The notes beneath the pieces are model-generated. The model searched no databases. It was not told where the DNA came from and saw nothing but the letters and a program-made list of their open reading frames with translations. 64,000 nucleotides of DNA from a virus, in IMG/VR virus record IMGVR_UViG_3300043418_000114, positions 248,001 to 312,000 of that record; one strand, 5' to 3'. Both the position numbers and the translations under genes were made by a program. Shown here piece by piece: positions 18,401 through 27,999 of this stretch. Position 1 is the first letter of the stretch; each line of letters opens with the position of its first letter.

Positions 18401-20225
18401 TATAGAATTGTCCGGTTGCGTTAATAAAACGCATTTTTTCATTTGACGACAAGAATCCACCAGTCGCAAATACGATATCATTTGTAGTACCAGTTGAGGC
18501 GGTGGCGATAACTAGATTGCCACCAAGTCCGGTACCTGTTACTGCCTTAGAGAAGATATAACCATCATTCTTGCCAGTGATTGTGTAGTTTGCATCACTG
18601 AAATTTGAACCAGTGAAGCCCATGTCCATCCAGCCAGCAACGTCATTGCCGTTATCACTGTATGCTGTGTAGTCACTAGAACCGGTATTCGCACTGTTCA
18701 CTAGACCAGCTTGAATATAGTCTGTGCCTGAAGATTTTGCTAATAGAACGGGGTTAGTGAATCCAGCCACCACGGATGGGTATCCAATCAACACTCGATT
18801 ATTTGCGATTACACTATCATTTGCAATTACATTAACTGTTGTAATTAAATTGCCAGTCGAGATGTTGCCGTTAACTTGTAAATTTGCAGTTACTAGTACG
18901 TTTGATGTTGAGATATTACCAGCACTCAAATTGCCTGTTGCAGTTATTGTGTTTGATAAAATGTTATTGGTAATGTTTAAATTATTGCCAGTAATGTTTG
19001 CGTTAGCGACTACATTGCCACCTGTGTTTATATTACCAGCACTCAAGTTACCAGTAGCGGCAATAGTACCTGCGGTGTTGATGTTCCCGCCAGTTAATTG
19101 ACCAGTTGCAATGATTGAAGTGGCACCTAAATTACCAACGTTCGCATTTGCAGAAACTGACAAATTACCAGCAGTATTCAAGTTGCCGCCAGAGATATTA
19201 CCAGTTGCAGTGATCAATCCAGCAGTGCCGATATTGGCGATGTTTGCATTGCCAGTTGCACTCAGTGTTCCATTGACTTGTAGACCTGTGCCACTAACGA
19301 TTGTTACGTTGATGTTACCTGCTACTGATGTGTTTACGTTGCCACTAGCTGTAGGAATATTTACGTTACTAGTGCCATTCGCTAGAGCACCAATTAAATT
19401 ACCAACTGTTGCGTTACCTACGACATTTAAATATCCAGAAGTATAGATACCTTCTGCGCCATCAGTAGTATCGATGCCTAAAATATTTGCTTTACCAGAC
19501 GACTGCCATGTAATAGCTGTTTGCGAGTTATCGTATAAATCCCAGCCAGTTGGATTTTCAATAGAACCCATGAAACCAGATTGAATGTAGAAAGCATAGT
19601 TGCCTAATCCTGAGCCAACTGCATTGCCCAATACACCAATATTATAACCACCAGAGTGTGTATCTGTTGCATAGCCACGTATACCCACTGCCGCACCCGT
19701 ATCACTACTTGATGTAACATTTGCTTGACCTTGAATACCCGTTGCACGAGTTGAACCCGATGTTTTAGATGTACCTGTAATACCTACGCCGGAGGTAGAT
19801 CCAGTATTTGCAGAAAACGTTCCAGCTACGTTAGCTCCAGTAGATGCAACTGTAAGGACGTTTGCAGTGCCAGCTACACTAACAGTAACATTACCACTTA
19901 CGCCTACGATATCTACGTTACTTGTTCCGTTAGCAATAGAAGAAACACTAATATCTCCAGCGTTCAATGTGCCAGTGACTGACAAGTTAGCCACAGTCAT
20001 TGTGTCATTAGTCTTGTCGTATACTAAACCAGCATCGCCGTTGATTGCGCCTTGATCATTGAACAACACCTGGGTATTACTACCTTGTACTGTAGGGAAT
20101 GTGGTTACGTTACCATCTGGTCCCTTTGTAGCCATTGTATTATTCTGATCGACGAATAGCGTTGTTTTACCTGCTGGAGGTGTTGCTATCGTATTTGCTG
20201 GTTCTTGTTTTAAAATTAAACTCAT
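15459..20225 (-). CDS. Long tail fibre with C-terminal processing-type domain
   Basis: A 1588-aa fibre built largely of short Gly/Asn/Thr repeats (SVSGNANVGNIGTAG type) typical of beta-rich phage fibres. Residues about 430-790 contain two copies of a 175-aa module (GWMDMGFTGSNFSDANYT in both). Residues about 940-1115 hold a module shared with two other fibres of the cluster (NYVDTTAQGL, TRSTDFD, DNTGWVCT). The last 120 residues (WNATYADLSEKY to VAVGRF, with LQGRVPCKVLGPVYKGDLL) resemble the Peptidase_G2/intramolecular-chaperone-like C-termini of aquatic phage fibres. A strong AAGGAAG site and a GATAAATAA late-type box precede the ATG. Host recognition is the likely role. Confidence 0.85.
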   Translation of the reverse strand: MSLILKQEPANTIATPPAGKTTLFVDQNNTMATKGPDGNVTTFPTVQGSNTQVLFNDQGAINGDAGLVYDKTNDTMTVANLSVTGTLNAGDISVSSIANGTSNVDIVGVSGNVTVSVAGTANVLTVASTGANVAGTFSANTGSTSGVGITGTSKTSGSTRATGIQGQANVTSSSDTGAAVGIRGYATDTHSGGYNIGVLGNAVGSGLGNYAFYIQSGFMGSIENPTGWDLYDNSQTAITWQSSGKANILGIDTTDGAEGIYTSGYLNVVGNATVGNLIGALANGTSNVNIPTASGNVNTSVAGNINVTIVSGTGLQVNGTLSATGNANIANIGTAGLITATGNISGGNLNTAGNLSVSANANVGNLGATSIIATGQLTGGNINTAGTIAATGNLSAGNINTGGNVVANANITGNNLNITNNILSNTITATGNLSAGNISTSNVLVTANLQVNGNISTGNLITTVNVIANDSVIANNRVLIGYPSVVAGFTNPVLLAKSSGTDYIQAGLVNSANTGSSDYTAYSDNGNDVAGWMDMGFTGSNFSDANYTITGKNDGYIFSKAVTGTGLGGNLVIATASTGTTNDIVFATGGFLSSNEKMRFINATGQFYIETTTAATTSATGALRVGGGVGIGGNIIANGSLTANGNGVIGGVLYVGNGATTTALTSPTIVAENAGAQYIQGALLNQTATGSADWIAYSDNGNDISGWMDMGFTGSNFSDANYTITGKNDGYIFSKAVTGTGLGGNLVIATGSTGTTNDIVFATNGFLSNNEVMRFINASNQFYVKPTTVSTSTSTGALRVGGGVGIAGNIYSGGAISATGNITGGGYISVANGLISTSTYGGAFSDGLVADYSSGNARFSAGAADGFVFFNNGVGNVQIANIGTDGSIYSNANITANGTVKANALSSVSSNLTISAIGTNKSILLVPSGTGTVDVANARITTVAEPVASTDVATKNYVDTTAQGLSVKQSAVAGTTGTLASASGGTVTYNNGTGGVGATLTTTGSYTTIDGVNIASSGTRILVKDEANTVWNGIYTYTSGTVLTRSTDFDNSPGQEIAGAFVFIADGTVNDNTGWVCTDTNPVTVGTTPITFTQFSGAGTYTAGTGLTLTGTQFSISNTAVTAASYGSSTAIPTFTVNQQGQLTAANTAVVVAPAGTLSGSALNSTVVSSNLTAVGTLTSLSVSGNANVGNIGTAGQYVSSIATGTAPFVVTSTTQVANLNVATAGVAGTVTSAAQPNITSLGTLSSLSVSGNANIGNIGTAAVIASTVSATGNGTFGNVVTGGVVSATGNITGGNVTGTLLTGTITTSAQPNITSLGTLSGLSVTTTITGSVSGTAATVTTAAQPNITSVGTLSSLSVTGNVNAGNVISTFYGPATGLTGIPGANVTGTLSVPTSSYAATVSTAAQPNITSVGTLTSLTVSGTTTVSGNAALTTTNLTSGANVTAGYLTGNWTLTAGSKWNATYADLSEKYVADANYEPGTVLVFGGEHEVTLSTEADSFRVAGVVTTDAAYTMNSALEAEYVADIALQGRVPCKVLGPVYKGDLLVAAGNGHAIANNMARAGTIIGKSLENFKDASGVIEVAVGRF
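17770..18800 (-). repeat. 525-bp tandem duplication in the long fibre gene
   Basis: Two in-frame copies about 525 bp apart encode nearly the same 175-aa module; stretches such as the one ending in GWMDMGFTGSNFSDANYT are identical in protein and close to identical in DNA. Between copies the first 40 residues and the linker have diverged. Confidence 0.85.
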
Positions 20226-20261
20226 TTTTCTTCCTTGCGTATGCGGTGTTGTGCTATTATA

Positions 20262-20270
20262 TTATTTATC
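20262..20270 (-). promoter_or_regulatory. Late promoter box GATAAATAA before the long fibre
   Basis: On the minus strand GATAAATAA lies 37 nt before the ATG at 20225, and a good AAGGAAG ribosome-binding site falls between. It matches the T4 late promoter TATAAATA in all but the first base. Confidence 0.6.
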
Positions 20271-20333
20271 ATTTCCACAACTTGACTGTATCCATTTATT
20301 GTTGGACCCGTCGTTATTCCTTTACTACAGTGT

Positions 20334-20702
20334 TTATTTTTCACCCATGTCTACCCAATTATTTGTATAATCGTCCCAACAATATAGGTTACCATCATCG
20401 GGATATGGTATAGGCGGTTGCCAAGTATATGTTTCGTTGTTCAACACCCAACTTGTATAAGGACGTGGTTCTAAAAATGCATCTCTCAACTGGTTATATA
20501 AAAATCCAACTCCTGCCATAGTTTTACGAAAACTACCATTGTATGATGTTTGTTTCCATGTAGTATCATTTCCATAAAGTGATTTACAAAACTCTATTCC
20601 TTTTTCTTCTGATTCACTGCCGTTGTCTAGCAGTTCATTATTGTGTACCACAATAACTTTTATCACTATATTGTTTTCGTTAAGTTGTGCAAAATGTGCC
20701 AT
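20334..20702 (-). CDS. Conserved phage protein, 122 aa, fibre-associated
   Basis: An aromatic-rich protein (SYNGSFRKTMAGVGFLYN, PYTSWVLNNETYTWQPP, YCWDDYTNNWV). I recall similar small proteins in aquatic T4-like phages, usually encoded among structural or fibre genes, without proven function. The pattern ending in Trp-Asp-Asp resembles a small binding domain found at fibre tips. It starts MAHFAQLNENN with an AAAGGAT site 6 nt upstream and is located between the Gly-rich adhesin and the long fibre, both on the same strand. Confidence 0.75.
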   Translation of the reverse strand: MAHFAQLNENNIVIKVIVVHNNELLDNGSESEEKGIEFCKSLYGNDTTWKQTSYNGSFRKTMAGVGFLYNQLRDAFLEPRPYTSWVLNNETYTWQPPIPYPDDGNLYCWDDYTNNWVDMGEK

Positions 20703-20731
20703 ATGTTATCCTTTAAAATATATAAAATATT

Positions 20732-22213
20732 TTAGAAAGTTATACTCCCTGAGCCGGTGAACGTATAAAATTTATATAAACCCGAGGTAGTAACTGTTGG
20801 AGAGCCGGTAGTCGATACGGCTGTAACTCCACTACTCACTCGTATGATTACAACACCTGACCCACCGGCAAGACCATTTGTGACGCCGCTATATCCGCCA
20901 CCACCGCCACCACCGCCAGTATTAGTTGTACCTGTTGTATAAGTCGTGCCCGATCCTGCTCCTTGTCCACCGCCGCCATATCCACCAGCACCGCCGGTAG
21001 AAGTATTGCGTTCAGTGCCAGCTCCACCACCACCTGCCAAATAATATGTAGTTGACACTAGTTGGCCCACAGTCGATCCTGAAAATGGATTTGCTACACC
21101 AACGCCTCCGTACCCGGCTGAGGTTTGACTATTAGCTGGTGTTTGTCCTGCTCCGCCTGCACCACCGCCGCCGCCACCGTTCTGAGAAGCATTGCCGCCG
21201 CTTGGGTTACCTGTTCCGCCGTCATATCCTTGTCGTGGTGCATCTACATAGCTTGATCCAGGATAAACACCCTTTCCGCCTACGCCACCTGAGATTGGGT
21301 TACTAGAAGCGCCGCCACCTGAACCGCCACCTGCTCCACCTTGATATACACCGTTATATCCGCCGCCGCCACCGCCGCCATATGCAGTAACCGTAGTCAA
21401 ACCTGTTCCCGATATGACAGAATTACTGCCAGTGCCAGACTGTGGAGAGCTGGTCGCTGTGCCGCCTGCACCAACAGTAATTGTGTAAGTTACCCCAGGA
21501 GTCATTGTGACGCTAGTAGCAGTTAAATAACCGCCAGCGCCACCGCCACCTGTGCCATAATTACCATATCCACCGCCTCCGCCACCTGCAACTACAACAT
21601 AATCTACAAGAACAACGCTAATAACATTTATACTAAATGCCCTCGCCACGCTTTGATTATAATTGTTAGTAGCAGTTATAGTAAAATTGTATGTTGTTTG
21701 TGTAGTTGGTGTTCCTGTAATTGCCCCTGTACTAGAATTTAGACTTAATCCTGTTGGCAAGGAACCTGATGTAACACTATAAGTTATACCTGTGCCGGTA
21801 GCACTAACCGATTGTGAATATGAGTAACCTACAGTTCCCGCAGGTAACGCTCCGGCGGCAGTTACCCAAACCGGTGGAGTGTTAAATAATATCCCTGCTG
21901 GCTTTGTAGCATTTGTACCATCTGTATTATAAAATAATAGATTGTATGTTCCAATGCTGGTTGCAGGGGTTGTAAATGTTAAACTTGTGCTATTGCCATA
22001 TGTTGTAGTACATGCAGTAGAATTGATGTATACTGTGATACCAGAGTTAAATCCAGTACCCGTGACTGTTATTGTTTGACTACCAGCCGGATCTGCCGCG
22101 GTAGCACTATTTGGATATGTTACTGCTGTTACCGCAACAGTCGGTGCTACGCCACTAGCAGTTAATACTGGCCCAAGTGCTGTTGATTGTAGTGTGGTTA
22201 AACTTTGCGCCAT
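20732..22213 (-). CDS. Glycine-rich adhesin with IPT and Ig-like domains
   Basis: A 493-aa protein with a clear modular plan. Residues about 25-110 look like an IPT/TIG immunoglobulin-like domain (GSQTITVTGTGFNSGITVYI). Residues about 112-205 are a putative Ig (He_PIG-type) domain (GSLPTGLSLNSSTGAITGTP). From residue 210 the chain is Gly-rich with runs such as AGGGGGGYGNYGTGGGGAG. Gly-rich loops on a scaffold are how T-even gp38 adhesins contact receptors, so this is probably a fibre-tip adhesin. The start overlaps the preceding fibre stop (TAATG). Confidence 0.82.
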   Translation of the reverse strand: MAQSLTTLQSTALGPVLTASGVAPTVAVTAVTYPNSATAADPAGSQTITVTGTGFNSGITVYINSTACTTTYGNSTSLTFTTPATSIGTYNLLFYNTDGTNATKPAGILFNTPPVWVTAAGALPAGTVGYSYSQSVSATGTGITYSVTSGSLPTGLSLNSSTGAITGTPTTQTTYNFTITATNNYNQSVARAFSINVISVVLVDYVVVAGGGGGGYGNYGTGGGGAGGYLTATSVTMTPGVTYTITVGAGGTATSSPQSGTGSNSVISGTGLTTVTAYGGGGGGGYNGVYQGGAGGGSGGGASSNPISGGVGGKGVYPGSSYVDAPRQGYDGGTGNPSGGNASQNGGGGGGAGGAGQTPANSQTSAGYGGVGVANPFSGSTVGQLVSTTYYLAGGGGAGTERNTSTGGAGGYGGGGQGAGSGTTYTTGTTNTGGGGGGGGYSGVTNGLAGGSGVVIIRVSSGVTAVSTTGSPTVTTSGLYKFYTFTGSGSITF

Positions 22214-23511
22214 TATATCTCCAATAATTTCCAGCCGTATGTGCTATTGCTGTATACTAATCCAAAACTACTTTGGTTTACCGTTACTAATAAATCTTGA
22301 GCAACTCCTTGAATGTTGCCACCGTTCCTGGCCACCGTTAAATTATTTGTGCCAAATGTTCCTGCTAGGTCATTAATACGAACAGTATCACCTAGAGTAG
22401 CAGTAGAAGGAAGTGTTAGTGTTTTTGCGCCGGCTGTAGTGTCAACAAAATATCCGTTGTTCTTAGTCATTGTGACGTTACTACTTACTATGCTCCATGT
22501 CATCGCACCTGATGCGGGCGCGGCAAATGAACCGTTGCCATACAATACATTACTTGAGCTACCATCTAAGTTTACAGTAGCAATATTGCCTAGACCAGAA
22601 ACATTTGATGTGCTTACTGAAATTGCGGCGAATGAACCGTTGCCATACAGTACATTGCTTGTACTACCGGTTAAGTTGACAGTAGCAATATTACCTATAC
22701 CAGATACGTTTGCTACAGCAACACTATTAGCTGTAGTTGCATAACTGACTGCACCCGATACATTAGCACCTTGGATGTTAGATAGTCCATTGCCGTTACC
22801 AGCCAAGAAAGGTGCAGTAAAGATACCGGTTGTTTTATTAAAAGTGAACCCACTATTACCGCCAAAGCCACCTGCATCATTGAATTGAACTTGTGTGTTA
22901 GAACCGCTAGGTGTTCCGCCACCACCACTGCCAGTAGTCCATGATAAATTGCCAGTGCCATCAGTTTGAAGATATTGACCTGACGTACCGCCGGTTATTT
23001 TTACGTTACTGACTGAACCAAGATTAGCAGTGCCTGACAATGACAATGCTACAGTGGATAATGTGCCTGTAACTTTATTGAATGTTAGATTAGCATTGCC
23101 AGTTGTTGTGCCATAGTCATTAAAAATGATTTGACTATTCGAACTACCGACGATACCATCGACTTGTACTAGGACACCATCGACAGTTAAACTACCATCT
23201 ACTACAATTGGTACGCTATAGATACCTTGATAGTTTGCGCTGATGCTTAAGTCGGTGCCTACAGGCACGTAAGTTGGCATTGGCGCGGGTGTTGTTGTAC
23301 TAGCTGGTGATACAAATGAGAGAGTACCGTTTCCGTCTGTTGACAAAAAGTAGCCACGTGAGCCACCTGTCATGCTTACATTACCGACTGCACCTAGATT
23401 AGAATTTCCTGTGACAGATAAATTTGTTCCAGATATATTTCCACTAGTTGCGTCTAGCGAAATATTGCCTGTAGAAAGGCCGTTCTTTACGTTGAAGTAT
23501 TTTACTGTCAC
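22213..23511 (-). CDS. Tail fibre, 432 aa
   Basis: The N-terminus (YFNVKNGLSTGNISLD) closely resembles that of the next upstream fibre (MTTRNFVVKNGITTGN), indicating paralogy and a shared attachment site. The body carries GGSNTQVQFNDAGGFGGNSG-like units and the SGTANLGSVSNVKITGGTSG repeats that recur across the cluster. The C-terminal 90 residues (GYFVDTTAGAKTLTLPST to YGWKLLEI) form a different head, a small beta domain common at fibre ends. Its stop is fused to the start of the Gly-rich adhesin gene, which suggests that the adhesin attaches to this fibre, as gp38 does to gp37. Confidence 0.82.
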   Translation of the reverse strand: MTVKYFNVKNGLSTGNISLDATSGNISGTNLSVTGNSNLGAVGNVSMTGGSRGYFLSTDGNGTLSFVSPASTTTPAPMPTYVPVGTDLSISANYQGIYSVPIVVDGSLTVDGVLVQVDGIVGSSNSQIIFNDYGTTTGNANLTFNKVTGTLSTVALSLSGTANLGSVSNVKITGGTSGQYLQTDGTGNLSWTTGSGGGGTPSGSNTQVQFNDAGGFGGNSGFTFNKTTGIFTAPFLAGNGNGLSNIQGANVSGAVSYATTANSVAVANVSGIGNIATVNLTGSTSNVLYGNGSFAAISVSTSNVSGLGNIATVNLDGSSSNVLYGNGSFAAPASGAMTWSIVSSNVTMTKNNGYFVDTTAGAKTLTLPSTATLGDTVRINDLAGTFGTNNLTVARNGGNIQGVAQDLLVTVNQSSFGLVYSNSTYGWKLLEI

Positions 23512-23561
23512 AGTTCCATATTCCCTGTTGAGTAAAACTAATGAGGATTAATTCAGTAGTT

Positions 23562-26399
23562 TTACGTTTTGATATATCCCGCCACTACGTTAACTTTACA
23601 GTTAGCACTTGCTGATGTTGCATACAACGTCACGTTGCCCGAGACACCATTTACGTTTGCTGTAATATCAACAATATCGGCGGACACGTTAGAACACACA
23701 GAACCATAAATTGTGATGTATGCGCTAGTACCGTCATGAACCAATAGAGTTTCAACGGATTGATATCCGTTGTCTCCTGATGCACTAATAACATATTTAG
23801 CCGTTCTAAATGTTGCTGGTGCAAATTGGTCAATCACTGAGTTTGTGGTAACAGTGACGTTAGCACGTGAAGTGGTAATACCAGAAGATACTAGATTACC
23901 AGCAGTTACGTTACCTGATACACTCAAGTTGCCAGCAGTTACGTTGCCAGTTGCACTTACAAGACCACCAGTGATCAAGTTTGCGCCAGTGATGTTACCT
24001 GTAGCAGTAACTACAGCAGTGCCGATGTTACCAATGTTTGCGTTGCCAGATACAGACAATGAAGTTAGTGTGCCTAGCGATGTGACGTTCGGCTGAGAAG
24101 CAGTGGTTAATGTACCAGTGACTAATGTACCACTAATGTTGCCGCCAGTAATATTACCTGTGGCAGTGATTAGACCAGCTGTGCCGATATTGCCTACGTT
24201 GGCGTTACCTGACACAGATAATGATGTTAGAGTACCTAGCGATGTTACGTTTGGCTGAGCCGCTGTTGTTAGGTTACCAGCTACTGTAGTGAACACACCA
24301 CCAGTTGCGCCGATATTACCTACGTTTGCATTGCCAGTGGCACTGATTACACCACTAGTTACTAAGTTACCGCCAGTGATGTTGGCACTTGAGTTGATTG
24401 TTCCTGTCGCACTTATCGTGCCTGCAACGTTCATGCCTGTACCAGTAACTACAACTACGTTAGCGTTACCTGCACTAGAGATATTAACGTTAGCGTTAGA
24501 TACAACACTTACATTACTATTGCCGTTTGTGATGCTTGATGTACTGATAGTTGCCCAAGATAATGAACCTGAACCGTTTGTCTGTAGATATTGACCTGAA
24601 CTTCCGCCAGTGATTGTAACGTTACCGACTGCACCTAAGTTGCTTGTGCCAGTTACACTTAGTGTCCCACCGTTTACTGCACCAGTCGTTACTAAGTTAG
24701 CACCAGTTATGTTGCCAGATGCAGTAATAATACCCGTACCGATGTTACCTACGTTAGCGTTGCCAGTTGCACTCAAGGTTGTTGAGAATACGCCAGTAGC
24801 GCCTAAGTTACCCACGTTACTGTTACCAGTACCTGATAGATTACCAGCAAACAACGTAGCTGTAACGTTACCGCCAGTGATGTTACCAGTTGCACTGATG
24901 ATTCCAGCAGTGCCGATGTTACCAATATTGGCATTGCCAGATACACTTAGACTTGTTAGTGTGCCAACTGAGGTTACAGTTGGTTGTGCAGTGTTAATAC
25001 TGAAAGTGGTACCAGTTAATGTCAAACCTGTGCCGGCGGCGTATGATCCAGCACCAGAGAACTGGCTAAAGGTAATATTTGTTGTGCCGACGACAACTGG
25101 TGCGTTTGTAGTACATACCCAACCAGTATCCGCTTGAGTAGAACCATCTTCGACAAAGGTGAATGCTGATGGGATTTCAGAAGCAGTATCAAAATCAGTT
25201 GAACGAGTCAATACGAATGGTGCACCAGCAGAACCAGTGTTTGTTACTACATAGATACCGTTGTATGGAGCATTTGTGCTTGTTTCGTTCTTAACTAGAA
25301 TACGGTCATTAGTCGCCACAGTTACGCCATCGATTGTTAGAGCACCGTTTGCGTTAGCTGTGATAGTGGCACCGACACCACTTGTGCCGTTGTTGTATGT
25401 ATATGCCGCTAATGCTCCCGTAGTTGCAACACGGACCGATGCTTTTGGATCTAGACCAGTTGCAACTGAGTCAACGTAGTTCTTAGTAGCGGCATCTTGT
25501 GCGCCAACTGGATCAGCAACACTAGTGATGTTCTTGCTGTTCATGTTTAGGTTGCCACCAATAGACGCTACACCAGTAGCTGTCAATGTAGAAGCACCTA
25601 AGTTACCTACGTTAGCGTTGCCTGAAACTGATACAGTCGTCAGTGTACCTACGCTAGTAATGTTGGGCTGTGCGGCTGTAGTTAATGAGCCAGCAACAGT
25701 AGTGAACACGCCTCCTGTGGCACCAATGTTGCCAACGTTTGCATTGCCAGTGGCACTGATTACGCCGCCGGTTACTAAGTTTCCACCAATGACGTTACCA
25801 GTAGCTGTAATTAGACCAGCAGTGCCTATGTTACCAATGTTAGCGTTACCTGTTGCTGATATGACACCGCCAGTTACTAAATTACCACCAGTGATATTAC
25901 CAATGGCAGTGATTAGGCCGCCAGTGCCAATGTTACCTACGTTAGCATTTGCACTCGCAGATAGTGTTGTTGCAAATACACCAGTTGTGCCTAGATTGCC
26001 TACGTTAGCATTACCGGTAGCAGAGACTACACCGCCAGTGATAATGTTGCCTGCATTTAAGTTACCCGTGGCAGTAATCAAACCACTTGTGCCAATATTA
26101 CCGATGTTTGCATTACCTGACACAGAAACTGTTGTTAGTGTACCTACTGATGTAATGTTTGGTTGAGCGTTTGTTGTTACAGTACCGGCTGTTGTTGCGA
26201 ATGATGCATTGGCAATGGCACCGGTAATGTTTGCCGCTTGAATGTTACTTAACAGGTTACCAGAACCTGAGAAGAAGTTGGCAACAACTAAGTTACCTAA
26301 GTTAGCGTTACCTACGCCCGTAATATTACCAGATGCCGCATCTAGTACTATATTGCCTGTTGTAATACCATTCTTTACAACGAAATTTCTTGTAGTCAT
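23562..26399 (-). CDS. Tail fibre, 945 aa
   Basis: A fibre with many SVSGNANIGNIGTAG / ISATGNANVGN repeats. Residues about 290-470 contain the module shared with the 1115- and 1588-aa fibres (ATKNYVDSVATGLDPKAS, LTRSTDFD, DTGWVCTTN, FSQFSGAG). The last 100 residues (RTAKYVISASGDNGYQSVE, LLVHDGTSAYITIYGS) are homologous to the head of the 528-aa fibre downstream of it in coordinate order. N-terminal MTTRNFVVKNG is shared with the 432-aa fibre. No catalytic domain is visible. Confidence 0.85.
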   Translation of the reverse strand: MTTRNFVVKNGITTGNIVLDAASGNITGVGNANLGNLVVANFFSGSGNLLSNIQAANITGAIANASFATTAGTVTTNAQPNITSVGTLTTVSVSGNANIGNIGTSGLITATGNLNAGNIITGGVVSATGNANVGNLGTTGVFATTLSASANANVGNIGTGGLITAIGNITGGNLVTGGVISATGNANIGNIGTAGLITATGNVIGGNLVTGGVISATGNANVGNIGATGGVFTTVAGSLTTAAQPNITSVGTLTTVSVSGNANVGNLGASTLTATGVASIGGNLNMNSKNITSVADPVGAQDAATKNYVDSVATGLDPKASVRVATTGALAAYTYNNGTSGVGATITANANGALTIDGVTVATNDRILVKNETSTNAPYNGIYVVTNTGSAGAPFVLTRSTDFDTASEIPSAFTFVEDGSTQADTGWVCTTNAPVVVGTTNITFSQFSGAGSYAAGTGLTLTGTTFSINTAQPTVTSVGTLTSLSVSGNANIGNIGTAGIISATGNITGGNVTATLFAGNLSGTGNSNVGNLGATGVFSTTLSATGNANVGNIGTGIITASGNITGANLVTTGAVNGGTLSVTGTSNLGAVGNVTITGGSSGQYLQTNGSGSLSWATISTSSITNGNSNVSVVSNANVNISSAGNANVVVVTGTGMNVAGTISATGTINSSANITGGNLVTSGVISATGNANVGNIGATGGVFTTVAGNLTTAAQPNVTSLGTLTSLSVSGNANVGNIGTAGLITATGNITGGNISGTLVTGTLTTASQPNVTSLGTLTSLSVSGNANIGNIGTAVVTATGNITGANLITGGLVSATGNVTAGNLSVSGNVTAGNLVSSGITTSRANVTVTTNSVIDQFAPATFRTAKYVISASGDNGYQSVETLLVHDGTSAYITIYGSVCSNVSADIVDITANVNGVSGNVTLYATSASANCKVNVVAGYIKT

Positions 26400-26411
26400 T
26401 TTTTATCCTTG

Positions 26412-27998
26412 TTAATCCGGAACGTAAGTGCCCATTAAGTTTACTGTCGTGTTTGCACCGACGGCAGTAGCTAGAAGTTGAACATTTCCAGAAACTATCG
26501 TTGAAGCCAACGTTATTAAATCCACGCCTGCAGTAGAAAGACTACCATAGACTGTTATAATACTATTTATGCCATCATGAACCAAAAGCACTTCCAGTGC
26601 TTGATAGCCCAGATCGCTACCTGCTTTTATCGTATATTTTACCGATCTATACGAACTTGCGTTGAATGAGTCAACAATCGTGCCTGAGGTCACTATCACA
26701 GGTGCACGTTTGCTATATAAATCATTTGCCTTTAAATTGTTTGTATCTACCGTGCCAGTAACCGTTGCATTACTAGTAATCAAGTTATTCTGAATTGACA
26801 CTTGACCAGATGTTGATCCCAACGTTACGTTAGCGGCTAGACCTATGTTAATATCAGTAATTGTTGCGTTGAAAATACCTGCCATGGTACCGCTTGTAGA
26901 TATTGAGCCAGGCCCAACTGTTACTGTACTATTTGCAACTAGATTTGCGGCAGTGATTGTGCTGTTTGCTAATATATTGGCGGTTGTTATAGTATTGGTA
27001 GATGTAATATTACCCGTTACTGCTAATACATTAGTTGATGGCGCAAACGTAAAGTTAGTCGAACCTCCAAAACTGCCATTATCGTTATACTGTACGCTAT
27101 TCGTTGATCCACCTGGAGTTGAGAAATCAAATGGCTGTCCATTGGCATAATATAGATTGTCTGTTTTTAATCCAGTAGTCGAGATATTACCGAAAACATT
27201 TAACGTGCCGTATATGTTCGCTTCGTCTTGACCGACCACCAATATATTGGCTGTATCCACTATCATGTGGATAGTGTTATCCCAAACTTCAATCTGTGCA
27301 TTAGTATTAGAGACACTAGACTGATTCGTTATCGCATTGCCTGCTACTGAGAACTGTCCACCTTGGCCATTGGTAATAGTAAGATTACCATTGGCATCAT
27401 TGGAGATGACGCCATCACCCAAGTAAATAGTTGAATTAGCTAACCAGATATCTTTCCAACGATTTGTACTTGTACCTAAGTTATATGTTATATTGCCGTT
27501 TGGCAAAATATTACCGGTAACATTCAAGTTACCTGGTAACGCTAGATTTGAACTTGAATTGTCAAACGTGAAACCAGTGTGACCTGTATAGTCGCCGCCA
27601 CTTTCAAAAATTACTTGACTATTTCCTGCGCCTACATTTGATAATTCAATCAAAACACCATCTACTTCGAACGAGCCATCAATCTCTATTGGCTTGCTGA
27701 ATAGACCTTGAAAGTTTGCAGGTACAGTGAATTGTTCACCGACTGGAATATAGTAGGGCATTGGCGCCGCTGAATTTCCGGTACTACCTGTGCCCCATGA
27801 TAAGACACCATTACCATCCGTCGTCAATACGCTGTTAGCATTGCCACCAAGAATGGTAATGTTGCTAACAGGGCCTAAGTTCGATAAACCATTTACGTTG
27901 AGATTAGCCGCTGTAACGTCACCGTTAGCGGATATAACCTCGATAAATGATTCACCTACTGATAAACCACCGACGGTATTTAACGCTTTTAGTGCCAT
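26412..27998 (-). CDS. Tail fibre, 528 aa
   Basis: N-terminus MALKALNTVGGLSVGES closely matches MAIKALNSVGGFSVGE of the 1115-aa fibre upstream, so these two form a second attachment subgroup. Middle units (GNSAAPMPYYIPVGEQFTV and LNVTGNILPNGNITYNLGTS) are typical virion fibre segments. The C-terminal head (YRSVKYTIKAGSDLGYQ, LLVHDGINSIITVYGS) is homologous to that of the 945-aa fibre. It is separated from both neighbours by only a few bases, so it is in one long fibre operon. Confidence 0.83.
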   Translation of the reverse strand: MALKALNTVGGLSVGESFIEVISANGDVTAANLNVNGLSNLGPVSNITILGGNANSVLTTDGNGVLSWGTGSTGNSAAPMPYYIPVGEQFTVPANFQGLFSKPIEIDGSFEVDGVLIELSNVGAGNSQVIFESGGDYTGHTGFTFDNSSSNLALPGNLNVTGNILPNGNITYNLGTSTNRWKDIWLANSTIYLGDGVISNDANGNLTITNGQGGQFSVAGNAITNQSSVSNTNAQIEVWDNTIHMIVDTANILVVGQDEANIYGTLNVFGNISTTGLKTDNLYYANGQPFDFSTPGGSTNSVQYNDNGSFGGSTNFTFAPSTNVLAVTGNITSTNTITTANILANSTITAANLVANSTVTVGPGSISTSGTMAGIFNATITDINIGLAANVTLGSTSGQVSIQNNLITSNATVTGTVDTNNLKANDLYSKRAPVIVTSGTIVDSFNASSYRSVKYTIKAGSDLGYQALEVLLVHDGINSIITVYGSLSTAGVDLITLASTIVSGNVQLLATAVGANTTVNLMGTYVPD

Positions 27999-27999
27999 T

